Part shown: positions 17,582-25,937 of the stretch, piece after piece
How positions within the stretch are numbered: position 1 is the first letter of the stretch
How the letters are laid out: every line of letters begins with the position of its first letter
DNA from: Thermococcus nautili
GTDB lineage: Archaea; Methanobacteriota_B; Thermococci; Thermococcales; Thermococcaceae
Assembly (NCBI RefSeq): GCF_000585495.1
Contig: NZ_CP007264.1
Span: 620,001 to 684,000, forward strand
Direction: 5' to 3'
DNA length: 64,000 nt
Program-made: the position numbers and the translations under genes
The notes under the pieces: model-generated
Seen by the model: only the letters and a program-made list of their open reading frames with translations
Told to the model about the DNA's origin: nothing
The model's database searches: none

Positions 17582-18342
17582 GGCTAATACTGCCCGAAAA
17601 TCCATGCGTGGACTTCAGCGGGGCCGGAACTGACTTCGTTTACGGAATAACCCACGTTGGAGGACGAAAGCACAATGAGGACGGCCTGCTCATCATGAAG
17701 CTCCCCGACGGCTACTTACTTGCCGTTGCGGATGGACTGGGCGGCCACAACGCCGGGGAAGTCGCTTCTAGGCTGGCCCTGGAAACCCTTGCAGAGGTCT
17801 TTGGGGAGGAGTACGTTGAAGGCCTTGAAGAAGACCTTCTCGCGATTCTCCTGAGGAAGGCCCACGAGATTGCCCACTCCGTTGTTAGGGAGCGCGCAAA
17901 GGGGCCACTTGAGGGAATGGGGACGACCCTCGTCTCGGCCGTAGTTAGGGGAAGAACCGTTATCGTTGCCAACACCGGCGACAGCAGGGCGTACCTGGTT
18001 TCCAGGGGGAGGCTCGTCGCGAGGACGCTCGACCACTCACCACTTCAGGAGCTCGTCCTCATGGGGCAGGTAAGTGAGGAGGAAGCCATGTACCATCCAC
18101 TCAGAAACAGGGTGAGTTCTGCAATTGGGCGGCGTCTGATGGTTGACCTCTACCGCTGGGAGGTGGGGGCCAATCACATCCTCCTTCTCAGCACGGACGG
18201 CCTTCACGACTACGTTCCAAAGGAGGAAATCCTGCGGGCGCTCACCCCGGGGAAAACGGCACGTGACCTCGCCAAAACCCTCGTGGAAAGGGCCCTGCCT
18301 GCCACTGAAGACAACGTCACGGTGGTGGTGTGGAGATGGTGA
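17578..18342 (+). CDS. PP2C-family Ser/Thr protein phosphatase
   Basis: A 254-residue metal-dependent phosphatase, soluble and cytoplasmic. All PPM signature motifs are present: HVGGRKHNEDG near the start, AVADGLGGHNAGEVAS for the first metal Asp, GMGTTLVSAVV, VANTGDSRAYLV, LLLSTDGLHDYV, and TEDNVTVVVW at the end. Length is typical of bacterial PstP/Stp-type enzymes. The ATG overlaps the stop of kinase 2 (ATGA), and the next gene starts inside its last codons. It is therefore made in step with the kinases on each side and should reverse their phosphorylation of shared targets. Pairing with Hanks kinases is well known in Bacteria and less common in Archaea. Confidence 0.95.
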   Translation: MRLILPENPCVDFSGAGTDFVYGITHVGGRKHNEDGLLIMKLPDGYLLAVADGLGGHNAGEVASRLALETLAEVFGEEYVEGLEEDLLAILLRKAHEIAHSVVRERAKGPLEGMGTTLVSAVVRGRTVIVANTGDSRAYLVSRGRLVARTLDHSPLQELVLMGQVSEEEAMYHPLRNRVSSAIGRRLMVDLYRWEVGANHILLLSTDGLHDYVPKEEILRALTPGKTARDLAKTLVERALPATEDNVTVVVWRW

Positions 18343-21300
18343 GGAGATGGGCAGTATTCGTTGCGGTGTTGCTGTTAATATCACTCGTTCCACTAAGCCC
18401 GACTTTCGCCCAGTCCACTCAGGAGACCGCGCTTAGAATCGTGTACTTAACTGCCCAGGGCAGTCTCTTCACGGGCGTCTTCAACCCGTCCCCGAGCGGA
18501 ATGACCGACGTTTACACCCACCGCATCTGGTACTTCCTCAACGACCCGCCCTACGTGATGGGGCCCGACGGAAGCTATCACAGCTACCGCTGTCAGCTTG
18601 TCAGTGTCAATTACAACGTTCAGGTTCCGGACGATGCTGTAATCTGGAACGACACCCTCGGCGAGTGGACCTCCCCTTACGCTGGCAGAACTGCCAAGAG
18701 TGCCGTCACCTGGAAGTGTGGCCTTGGAACCTGGGTTGACGGCCAGAAGATAACCCTCGCCGACTACCTCTTCGCCTACGCAATGGACTGGGACTGGAGT
18801 CATGAAGGGGGAGCGTACTACGACCAGAGCTGGAGCGCCAGCGTGGCCGGCAAGCTCCAAGGAATCTACGGTCTCGAGGTGAAAGCCGTCACATCCGATT
18901 ACGTTGAGTTCACGGTCTACCAGGATTACGCAGTTCCATACAGCAGGTGGACCACCGCCGTTAACTACGTTCCCTACCCGGAGTTCCCCTGGCAGCTCTA
19001 TTATGCAGCCTCCGAGCTCGTGGCAAAGGGATACGGTGGCAAGGTGTTCTCGTGGAGCTCAAAGCCCACCAACGGGTACCAGCTCAACCTGATAGACGGG
19101 GAGCAGATGGAGTACATTTCGGGCATGCTCTCAAGGCTAAAGGATGAAGCCCCGATTCCGGACCCCCTGTCGGAGCTTTCAAACGTTCTCGGAAAATGGG
19201 GTCTGGACTACTACCACTCCGGCCTTCAGGATGCAGAAAGCGGGTACTCAGCCCTGATAAGCTGGATTTCAAACCACAAAAATGCCCTCGTAACCAACGG
19301 GCCGTACTACGTTGATGACTACAACCCCGGTGCAATGAGGCTCGTCCTCAAGCTCGCGAACAACAGAAGGGTTGGATTCCCGGACACCGTTAATGGTAAG
19401 ACCATCCCCTGGGAGCCGTACTGGAGAGAGATTGACGTTTACGGCGTTCTCAACGACTACACAGCTATCCTCTCCGTTGCTAAAGGCGAGTACGACCTGT
19501 ACTGGTTCACCAGACCTTATGGTACTTTGTCCAGTGTGGTCCAGGAATACGGCAAGAACATCAACCTAATCAAGGCTATCCCCACTTGGTGGAGCATCAA
19601 CCTCAACCTCGCAGGAGACCCCACGACAGGCCTCGTGGAAACCTCCAACGGAACCCGCTTCAACCCGTTCGCGCTCCGTGAGGTCAGGTACGCTATGAAC
19701 TGGCTCATCAACAGGCAGTACATCGTCAGCCAGGTACTCCAGGGAAGCGGAGCACCTCTCTACGGTCCAAACCCTACAGGCCAAGTTAACGCACACGAGA
19801 ATTACGTAACCGTTGCGAAGGCCATGGGCATAACCCCGCAGGGTGACGAGGCCTACGCCATCAAGATGATTGACGAGGCCATGAACAAGGCATCCTCGGA
19901 ACTCTCAGACCTAGGACACACCCTTGAGAAGAGGAACGGTGTCTGGTACTTCGACGGCGAGCCGGTTACCGTGAAGGTTATCGCCCGCGTTGAGGACAAG
20001 AGACTTGACGAGGGCAAGTACATTGCTCAGATACTCCAGAAGGCGGGCTTTAAAGTGGAGCTCATCCAGTGGCAGAGAACCCAGGCCAACAAAGCAGTTT
20101 ACAGCAGTGACCCAACCACCCTCCAGTGGCACGTTTACACGGAGGGATGGCTTGCAGGCGAAATTCGAGACGTTACGTCCCTTGCCCAGGACTTCTGGTT
20201 CTTCGACATCTACGTTGACCCGAACTGGGGTTCCAACTACCACAACCCGGTAACGGTCAGAGACGTTCTCAACGCTATCGCCAGCGGTGACGTTGCCAAG
20301 TTCATCAGCGAACTAAACCTCAAGTACTACAACACTCCAGATAAGCTCAAGCCGCTCCTCGACTGGACCGGCTACGACCTCGCCAGCCTGCTCGCTTACT
20401 CGAAGTGGACCAAGAACGGACTAACGGTAAGTATGTGGAACATCGACCAGTTCTGGGACCTCTACAAGCTCGCCTACGCACTCCACCTCTACAACTCCCC
20501 CAGAATCTACACGGCCGAGTTGTGGGACTTCTACATCACCAACAAGAGAGTGAAAGTTGGAATCCCCGACCCAGTTACGGGACTTGGAAGCTTCCTTGCC
20601 GTCCGTTCACTTGAACCCGCTGAAACATTGGTGTCAGGGGAAACAACGGGAACAGGAACAACGACTTCAACACCCTCACAGGTGCAGAGTGATAGGGGAA
20701 CAATCGAAGTAGTCTCCGCACCTGCAGGCGCTGAGGTTTACGTTGACGGAGGCTACCAGGGAATAGCGCCAATAAACGTCAGTGTATCCCCTGGGACGCA
20801 CAGGGTTCAGCTGAAGATGCCCGGCTATGAGGAGTACTCGACGACGGTCACGGTAGATGCTGGAAAAACCGTTGTTCTAAACGTAAACCTGGAACCCAAA
20901 TCCGGAACCCTAGTAGTTGACTCAACACCTTCGGGAGCCAGCGTTTACGTGGACGGCACCTACCGCGGGACTACTCCCCTGACCGTTGAGCTACAGCCGG
21001 GCAAGCATACGATAAACGTGACTCTCGAAGGCTACAAGCCATACATGGGGACAGTCAATGTTCCTCCAGGCGAAACCGTAAAGATAACGGCGAAGCTTGA
21101 GAAGAAAATCGCGACGGGGACGGTTTGGATAAATTCCCAGCCCACAGGGGCGGACGTCTACGTTGACGGCACGTGGCGCGGGACAACACCGCTGACGCTC
21201 ACCCTTCCACCGGGTACCCACACAATAGAAATCCGGAAGGAAGGTTATCAACCGACCAGAAAAACGGTTGACATTGCCCCAGGAGAAGAAAAGAAAATAA

Positions 21301-22673
21301 CGCTAACCCTCTCGGTGGTGACCTCTCAGGATACCCAACCGAAAACGACCAGCGAATCCACGCCGGCCAACGCAGTTCCAAGGAAGGCCATCGCAGGTGT
21401 TCTGGCCGTGTTCATCCTTGTTGGGGCGGTGTTCCTTCTCAAGCGCTCGCGCTCTGGAGGAAAGACCCAAAATGAGCCCTCCAAGGGTTCAATTGAGGGC
21501 TTCCCGGCCGAGCTCCTAGACAGATACGAGCCCCTTGAGTTCCTCGGAGAGGGCGGTTTTGCCAAAGTCTTCAAGGTCAAACGCAAAAAGGACGGCAAAA
21601 CAGTCGCCCTAAAAATCCCCAGAATCGACGAGAAAACCAGCAAGACCTTCCTCCGCGAGGTTTCAACGTGGTTCCAGCTCAACCACCCCAACGTCGTCAA
21701 GCTCTACGACGCGGACATCTTACCAGTTCCCCACCTTGAGATGGAGTTCGTTGAGGGTGCCAAGGTTGATGGGAAGCTCGTTAGAACGCTTGAAGAACTG
21801 CCAAAGCCCGTTGATGAGAAAACTGCCTTAAAACTAATCAGGGGAATAGCGGAAGGCCTAAAACACGCCCACTCGAAAGGCATCGTTCACCGCGACTTAA
21901 AGCCCGGAAACATCCTCCTCAAGTCAGACCTAACACCGAAAATAACCGACTGGGGACTCGCGAAAATAGGAACGATGAGCTCGGGAAGGAGCGTGATGGG
22001 CTACACCCCACTCTACGCCGCGCCGGAGCACCTGATGCCGAGCAAGTTCGGAAACACCGACCACAGGACAGACGTATGGCAGTTGGGGACGATTTTCTAC
22101 GAGCTACTGACCGGCAGGGTTCCGTTTGAGGGCTACACCTACGAGGAGGTCTTCGGCAAGATAACTGACGAGAACTACCTCCACAAACCACCCTCAGAGT
22201 TCAACCCGGCCCTAGCGAAGTACGATGGGCTCTTCGAGAAGCTGCTGGCGAAGAGGAAGGAAAACCGGTACGGAAGCGTTGAAGAATTCCTGAGGGACCT
22301 TGAGAAGCTCGAAGAGAGCGAGAGGCGGAAGCAGGAGCTCGGGTTCCAGGTTGAGGAGCTGAAGAAAACCCTCGCAAGAAGCGTGGAGGCTCTGAAGAGG
22401 AGCAAGACCGCCGAGGAAATCAGGGAGAACAGCAGGCTCGTAGTCCAAACTCTCTCGAAGCTCGCTTTAGCCTACGCGGAGCTCAACAGGAAGGCAGAGC
22501 TTCTCAACACCCTGAGCGACCTGAAATTCTATACAACCCAGCACAGAGAGGAGCTCGGGAGGGCAATTGAAGCCCTTGAGCTCATGATTAGAGAAAACCT
22601 GCCCGTAAGAGAGGACTTCGTTGAAAGGCTCAAGGTGCTCCTTCACGAGATAGAGCGTGAAAACGGGGTGTGA
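18336..22673 (+). CDS. Giant receptor kinase 3: solute-binding domain, three PEGA repeats, membrane segment, Ser/Thr kinase
   Basis: A 1445-residue fusion. Signal peptide to about residue 26 (LSPTFA|QST). Residues about 30-765 are an extracellular solute-binding domain of the oligopeptide/dipeptide class (SBP_bac_5; for example NGPYYVDDYNPGAMRLVLKLANN). Three PEGA repeats follow (about 787-1000), each with an AGAEVYVDG-like motif. One membrane segment is at about 1020-1040. Kinase: GEGGFAKV (from G1071), K1093, HRDLKPGN (D1187), DWG (D1205), YAAPEHL, TDVWQLG. The last about 100 residues are the tail shared with the other kinases. ATG 18336 is preferred, although GTG 18339 is possible. Ligand binding outside probably controls the kinase inside. 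Stretches are nearly identical in DNA to kinase 2, which suggests gene conversion. Confidence 0.93.
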   Translation: MVRRWAVFVAVLLLISLVPLSPTFAQSTQETALRIVYLTAQGSLFTGVFNPSPSGMTDVYTHRIWYFLNDPPYVMGPDGSYHSYRCQLVSVNYNVQVPDDAVIWNDTLGEWTSPYAGRTAKSAVTWKCGLGTWVDGQKITLADYLFAYAMDWDWSHEGGAYYDQSWSASVAGKLQGIYGLEVKAVTSDYVEFTVYQDYAVPYSRWTTAVNYVPYPEFPWQLYYAASELVAKGYGGKVFSWSSKPTNGYQLNLIDGEQMEYISGMLSRLKDEAPIPDPLSELSNVLGKWGLDYYHSGLQDAESGYSALISWISNHKNALVTNGPYYVDDYNPGAMRLVLKLANNRRVGFPDTVNGKTIPWEPYWREIDVYGVLNDYTAILSVAKGEYDLYWFTRPYGTLSSVVQEYGKNINLIKAIPTWWSINLNLAGDPTTGLVETSNGTRFNPFALREVRYAMNWLINRQYIVSQVLQGSGAPLYGPNPTGQVNAHENYVTVAKAMGITPQGDEAYAIKMIDEAMNKASSELSDLGHTLEKRNGVWYFDGEPVTVKVIARVEDKRLDEGKYIAQILQKAGFKVELIQWQRTQANKAVYSSDPTTLQWHVYTEGWLAGEIRDVTSLAQDFWFFDIYVDPNWGSNYHNPVTVRDVLNAIASGDVAKFISELNLKYYNTPDKLKPLLDWTGYDLASLLAYSKWTKNGLTVSMWNIDQFWDLYKLAYALHLYNSPRIYTAELWDFYITNKRVKVGIPDPVTGLGSFLAVRSLEPAETLVSGETTGTGTTTSTPSQVQSDRGTIEVVSAPAGAEVYVDGGYQGIAPINVSVSPGTHRVQLKMPGYEEYSTTVTVDAGKTVVLNVNLEPKSGTLVVDSTPSGASVYVDGTYRGTTPLTVELQPGKHTINVTLEGYKPYMGTVNVPPGETVKITAKLEKKIATGTVWINSQPTGADVYVDGTWRGTTPLTLTLPPGTHTIEIRKEGYQPTRKTVDIAPGEEKKITLTLSVVTSQDTQPKTTSESTPANAVPRKAIAGVLAVFILVGAVFLLKRSRSGGKTQNEPSKGSIEGFPAELLDRYEPLEFLGEGGFAKVFKVKRKKDGKTVALKIPRIDEKTSKTFLREVSTWFQLNHPNVVKLYDADILPVPHLEMEFVEGAKVDGKLVRTLEELPKPVDEKTALKLIRGIAEGLKHAHSKGIVHRDLKPGNILLKSDLTPKITDWGLAKIGTMSSGRSVMGYTPLYAAPEHLMPSKFGNTDHRTDVWQLGTIFYELLTGRVPFEGYTYEEVFGKITDENYLHKPPSEFNPALAKYDGLFEKLLAKRKENRYGSVEEFLRDLEKLEESERRKQELGFQVEELKKTLARSVEALKRSKTAEEIRENSRLVVQTLSKLALAYAELNRKAELLNTLSDLKFYTTQHREELGRAIEALELMIRENLPVREDFVERLKVLLHEIERENGV

Positions 22674-22676
22674 ACC

Positions 22677-23225
22677 ATGAAGTTCTGGAAATCCAAAGAG
22701 GAGAAAGAGATAGAAAGGAGGATACGGGCCAAAAAGGCAAAGATGGCCCTGAAACAGTACATAAACAACCTCGAAGCCTTAAAGCGCAGGGTCTTCCTTC
22801 AGGGAAAGGAAGCGGCGAAGCTCGGCGACGAGGAACTGCTGAGAAGAAGCGCCGTAAAGTACCTTGTCCTTGAGAATCGAATAAAGCAGGCGAAGCGCCT
22901 TCTCCTCCTCATGGAGGAGGCAGAAATCCAGAGGGAACTCGTTAAGGTCTCGGCTGAGTTCCTCCGCTTCAGCAGGGACATCGTTGAGAGCATTGCGGAG
23001 GGGCCCGGAGCAGAGGACGTTGCCAAGATGCAGGTTGAGTTCGAAAAGGCGATGGCGAAGGTTGAAACCCTCGACGAGGCTCTGAGTTCCATGCTCGACG
23101 TAACGAGCGAAAGCATCCTGAGCGGAAACTTTGACGAAGAAACGATAAAAGAGGCAGAGGCGTTCTTCGACGTAGAGCCCTCCGGAGAGAGGCTCAAAGA
23201 GATTGAGAAGGCTATGAGGGCTTAG
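22677..23225 (+). CDS. ESCRT-III/CdvB-like protein 3
   Basis: A 182-residue helical protein, last gene of the operon, 3 nt after kinase 3. The N-terminus is basic (MKFWKSKEEKEIERRIRAKKAK). A long hairpin follows with LQGKEAAKLGDEELLRRSAVKYLVLENRIKQAK, close to the GDEERARIYANELAEVR pattern of archaeal CdvB proteins. It continues with MQVEFEKAMAKVETLDEALSSMLD, typical of the second half of Vps2/Vps24-type subunits, and an acidic end. Of the three ESCRT-III-like proteins this has the most CdvB-like core, so it may cap or regulate the filaments. It lacks the shared EPEE tail of the other two. Its stop overlaps the convergent amidohydrolase by 14 nt. Confidence 0.65.
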   Translation: MKFWKSKEEKEIERRIRAKKAKMALKQYINNLEALKRRVFLQGKEAAKLGDEELLRRSAVKYLVLENRIKQAKRLLLLMEEAEIQRELVKVSAEFLRFSRDIVESIAEGPGAEDVAKMQVEFEKAMAKVETLDEALSSMLDVTSESILSGNFDEETIKEAEAFFDVEPSGERLKEIEKAMRA

Positions 23226-24411
23226 CCCAAGCCACTTTTCCATTTACCACAACCTTTTCCACGTCGCTTCCCCTCGCGGAGTAAACGAGGAGCGAGTAAA
23301 CGTTTTCCAACGGCCTGAACCACGGTTTATCTGCGTTTATGAGAACCAAATCCGCGAGATAGCCGGGCTCAATGAGTCCGGCCTTTAATCCAAGGGCCCT
23401 TGCGCCTCCAACTGTCGCCATTCCGAAGAGCTCTCGAGCTGGAACCGCGTGCGCCTTTCCGGCGGTCAGGTTCGCGACGATTCCGGCTGTTCTCATCTCA
23501 ATGAAGGGGTCGAGGATTCCGGTTGGATTGGGCGAGTCGTTGCCCAGGGCCACGTTGAGGCCAAGGTCAAGGAGTTTTCTCAGGTTCACGGTCCGCGCTT
23601 CAAGCTTGACGTTGCTGGTCGGGCAGTGGACGAGGGTCGAGCCGGCCCTGGCCAATCTCTCGAAGTCAGAATCGTTCAGGTAAACGCCGTGGACGCCGAT
23701 TAGACTTTCGTTCAAAAGCCCGGCCCTTTCGAGAAGGCCAACGGGCGAAAGGCCGTAGCGCCTTTTAACCTCGGAAACCTCCGCCCTGCTCTGGGCGAGG
23801 TGGATGTGAACCCTCGCGCCGGTTTCCCGGGAGAGTTCTGCGAGTTCTTTCATCAGCTCAAGCGAGACGGTGTTCGTTGCGTGCGGTGCAAGTGTGGGCG
23901 TTACGAGCTCGCTCCGGTTCCGCCAGCGCTTGAAGAACCGGAAACCTTCCTCAGGACTTGCGAGAGGAAAAACAACCTCGTCCATGACCGTCTGGCCGAT
24001 GAAGGCCCTTATGCCGAGCCTTTCGGCAACCTTCGCTATCTCGTCCGCGAAGAAGTAGTGGTCGTTTACCGTCGTCGAGCCGTTCATCAGGGCTTCTCTA
24101 AGACCGATTTCAGCCCACTCGCGGATTTCCTTCCGCGTCCACTCAAGTTCCATTGGCCAGATGATTTTCTCAAGCCATTCCCCCGTCGGCAGGTCCTCAC
24201 CGAGACCCCTGAAGCGCGCCATCGCCACATGGGTGTGGGCGTTGATTAGGCCGGGAATCACGAGGTAGTTCTCCCCGCCGTAAACTTCGTCAACGCCCCA
24301 CTCCCCCAATTCCCCCGCCGGAACGACGACCCGAATGATGTTATCCTCAACGATGACGGCCCCATCTCGAACGGAGCGGTAATCGACGAGCTTTCCGACC
24401 AGCGCAAACAT
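23212..24411 (-). CDS. Amidohydrolase, 5'-deoxyadenosine/S-adenosylhomocysteine/MTA deaminase type
   Basis: A 399-residue metal-dependent deaminase of the ATZ/TRZ group. Motifs seen: NAHTHVAM (metal HxH), HIHLAQS (metal His), a later His in GVHGVYL, CPTSNVKL, and GNDSPNP with the metal Asp. Relatives deaminate 5'-deoxyadenosine, SAH or MTA to the inosine forms and so recycle S-adenosylmethionine by-products. The ATG at 24411 follows GGTGGGAGG, six codons inside the longest frame. It is convergent with the ESCRT/kinase operon. The exact substrate cannot be told from the sequence. Confidence 0.85.
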   Translation of the reverse strand: MFALVGKLVDYRSVRDGAVIVEDNIIRVVVPAGELGEWGVDEVYGGENYLVIPGLINAHTHVAMARFRGLGEDLPTGEWLEKIIWPMELEWTRKEIREWAEIGLREALMNGSTTVNDHYFFADEIAKVAERLGIRAFIGQTVMDEVVFPLASPEEGFRFFKRWRNRSELVTPTLAPHATNTVSLELMKELAELSRETGARVHIHLAQSRAEVSEVKRRYGLSPVGLLERAGLLNESLIGVHGVYLNDSDFERLARAGSTLVHCPTSNVKLEARTVNLRKLLDLGLNVALGNDSPNPTGILDPFIEMRTAGIVANLTAGKAHAVPARELFGMATVGGARALGLKAGLIEPGYLADLVLINADKPWFRPLENVYSLLVYSARGSDVEKVVVNGKVAWAKPS

Positions 24412-24480
24412 CCTCCCACCGTTGAACATACGGCAGGGAAGAACTTAAACCTTTTGACGTTGTGACATTCAAATTCCCAA

Positions 24481-24600
24481 AGGATTTAAATCCTAAAACG
24501 AAAAACTCCGACCATGCCCCGGCTCGTTCGGATTGAGTCAAGGCTAAGGGCCCTGTCGCTCTGGCTGAATAGCCTCTTCTGATTGGGTTAGCGTTATAAA
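24481..24600 (+). promoter_or_regulatory. Two TATA elements upstream of asnS, the first inside a perfect palindrome
   Basis: AGGATTTAAATCCT (24481-24494) is a perfect 14-nt palindrome holding a TATA-like core. It would start transcription near 24510, just before a short ORF at 24514. A second element, GCGTTATAAACC (24591-24602), would start transcription near 24618, just ahead of the GGAGGTGG site and the asnS GTG at 24632. So the 120-nt leader region seems to carry two stacked promoters. Confidence 0.45.
24514..24582 (+). CDS. Possible 22-residue leaderless small protein or leader peptide
   Basis: An ATG-to-TGA frame of 23 codons that begins about 20-25 nt after a TATA-like palindrome, the spacing of leaderless archaeal transcripts. 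The product is basic and hydrophobic (starts MPRLVRIESR, ends LWLNSLF). It contains no Asn-rich run, so an attenuator for asnS is not obvious. It is too short for homology by eye and may be chance. Confidence 0.25.
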   Translation: MPRLVRIESRLRALSLWLNSLF

Positions 24601-24631
24601 CCCCGCTGAAAAGCTTTTGGAGGTGGTAAAG

Positions 24632-25924
24632 GTGATTGATAAGGTTTACTGTGCCGACGTTAAGCCCGAAATGGAAGGAAAGAGGGTTAAGCTCGCCGGA
24701 TGGGTTTACAGAAAGAGGGAGGTCGGAAAAAAGGTCTTCATAGTGCTCAGGGACTCGAGCGGAATCGTTCAGGTGGTCTTCTCCAAGGAACTCAACGAAG
24801 AGGCCTACAGGGAGGCCAAGAAGCTCGGCATCGAGTCGAGCGTCATCATCAAGGGAACCGTTAAAGCTGACCCACGCGCTCCCACAGGGGCGGAGGTTCA
24901 AGCCGACAAGCTTGAAGTTATCCAGAACGTTGACTTCTTCCCGATAACGAAGGACGCGAGCCCGGAGTTCCTGCTCGACGTCAGGCACCTGCACCTCCGC
25001 TCGCCCAAGGTCGCGAGCATAATGAAGGTAAAGGCCACGCTCGTTCAGGCGGCGCGGGAGTGGCTCCTCCAGGACGGCTGGTACGAGGTATTTCCGCCGA
25101 TACTCGTCACCGGGGCTGTTGAGGGTGGTTCGACGCTCTTCAAGCTCAAGTACTTTGACAGATACGCCTACCTAAGCCAGTCGGCCCAGCTCTACCTTGA
25201 GGCGGCAATATTTGGCCTCGAAAAGGTCTGGTCGCTCACACCGAGCTTCAGAGCCGAAAAGAGCAGGACGAGGAGGCACCTCACCGAGTTCTGGCATCTT
25301 GAGCTTGAGGGAGCCTGGATGGACCTGTGGGACATCATGAAGGTCGAAGAGGAGCTGGTAAGCTACATGGTTCAGCGCGCGCTTGAGCTCAGGAGGAGCG
25401 AGATTGAGACCTTCAGGAAGGACCTAACCACGCTCAAGAACGCCGTTCCGCCGTTCCCGAGGATAAGCTACGACGAGGCCATAGACATACTCCAGAGCAA
25501 GGGCGTCGAGATAGAGTGGGGCGAAGACATGGGTGCCGACGAGGAGAGGGTTCTTACCGAGGAGTTCGAGGCCCCGTTCTTCGTCTACGGCTATCCGAAG
25601 GGCATCAAGGCCTTCTACATGAAGGAGGACCCGGAGGACCCGAAAAAGGTTCTCGCTGCGGACATGCTCGCTCCCGAAGGCTACGGCGAGATAATCGGTG
25701 GCTCCCAGCGTGAGGACGACTACGACAAGCTCGTGCAGAGAATCCTTGAGGAGGGGATGAACCCCGAGGACTACCAGTGGTACCTCGACCTCAGGAAGTA
25801 CGGCTCCGTTCCGCACAGCGGTTTCGGCCTCGGCCTTGAGAGGCTCGTCGCATGGGTTCTCAAGCTCGACCACGTGAGGTGGGCCACACTCTTCCCGAGG
25901 ACACCGAGCAGGCTTTACCCGTGA
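24632..25924 (+). CDS. asnS: Asparaginyl-tRNA synthetase
   Basis: A 430-residue class IIb synthetase that charges tRNA-Asn. The N-terminal OB-fold anticodon domain begins MIDKVYCADVKPEMEGKRVKLAGWVYRK, as in Pyrococcus AsnRS. Class II motif 2 is in FRAEKSRTRRHLTEFWHLE and motif 3 in GFGLGLERLVAWVL. The close AspRS alternative is rejected because the start and the SQSAQLYLEAAIFGLEKVWSL region follow the Thermococcales AsnRS pattern. The GTG at 24632 is chosen because it follows GGAGGTGGTAAAG. An upstream in-frame TTG lies in that site. A dedicated AsnRS implies direct tRNA-Asn charging. Confidence 0.92.
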   Translation: MIDKVYCADVKPEMEGKRVKLAGWVYRKREVGKKVFIVLRDSSGIVQVVFSKELNEEAYREAKKLGIESSVIIKGTVKADPRAPTGAEVQADKLEVIQNVDFFPITKDASPEFLLDVRHLHLRSPKVASIMKVKATLVQAAREWLLQDGWYEVFPPILVTGAVEGGSTLFKLKYFDRYAYLSQSAQLYLEAAIFGLEKVWSLTPSFRAEKSRTRRHLTEFWHLELEGAWMDLWDIMKVEEELVSYMVQRALELRRSEIETFRKDLTTLKNAVPPFPRISYDEAIDILQSKGVEIEWGEDMGADEERVLTEEFEAPFFVYGYPKGIKAFYMKEDPEDPKKVLAADMLAPEGYGEIIGGSQREDDYDKLVQRILEEGMNPEDYQWYLDLRKYGSVPHSGFGLGLERLVAWVLKLDHVRWATLFPRTPSRLYP

Positions 25925-25937
25925 GCTTAATCTTTTA

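Noticed and set aside
24617-24631. Longer asnS start at a TTG
   Set aside because: The added codons are the ribosome binding site GGAGGTGG itself, and the Pyrococcus enzyme begins at the position of the GTG at 24632.
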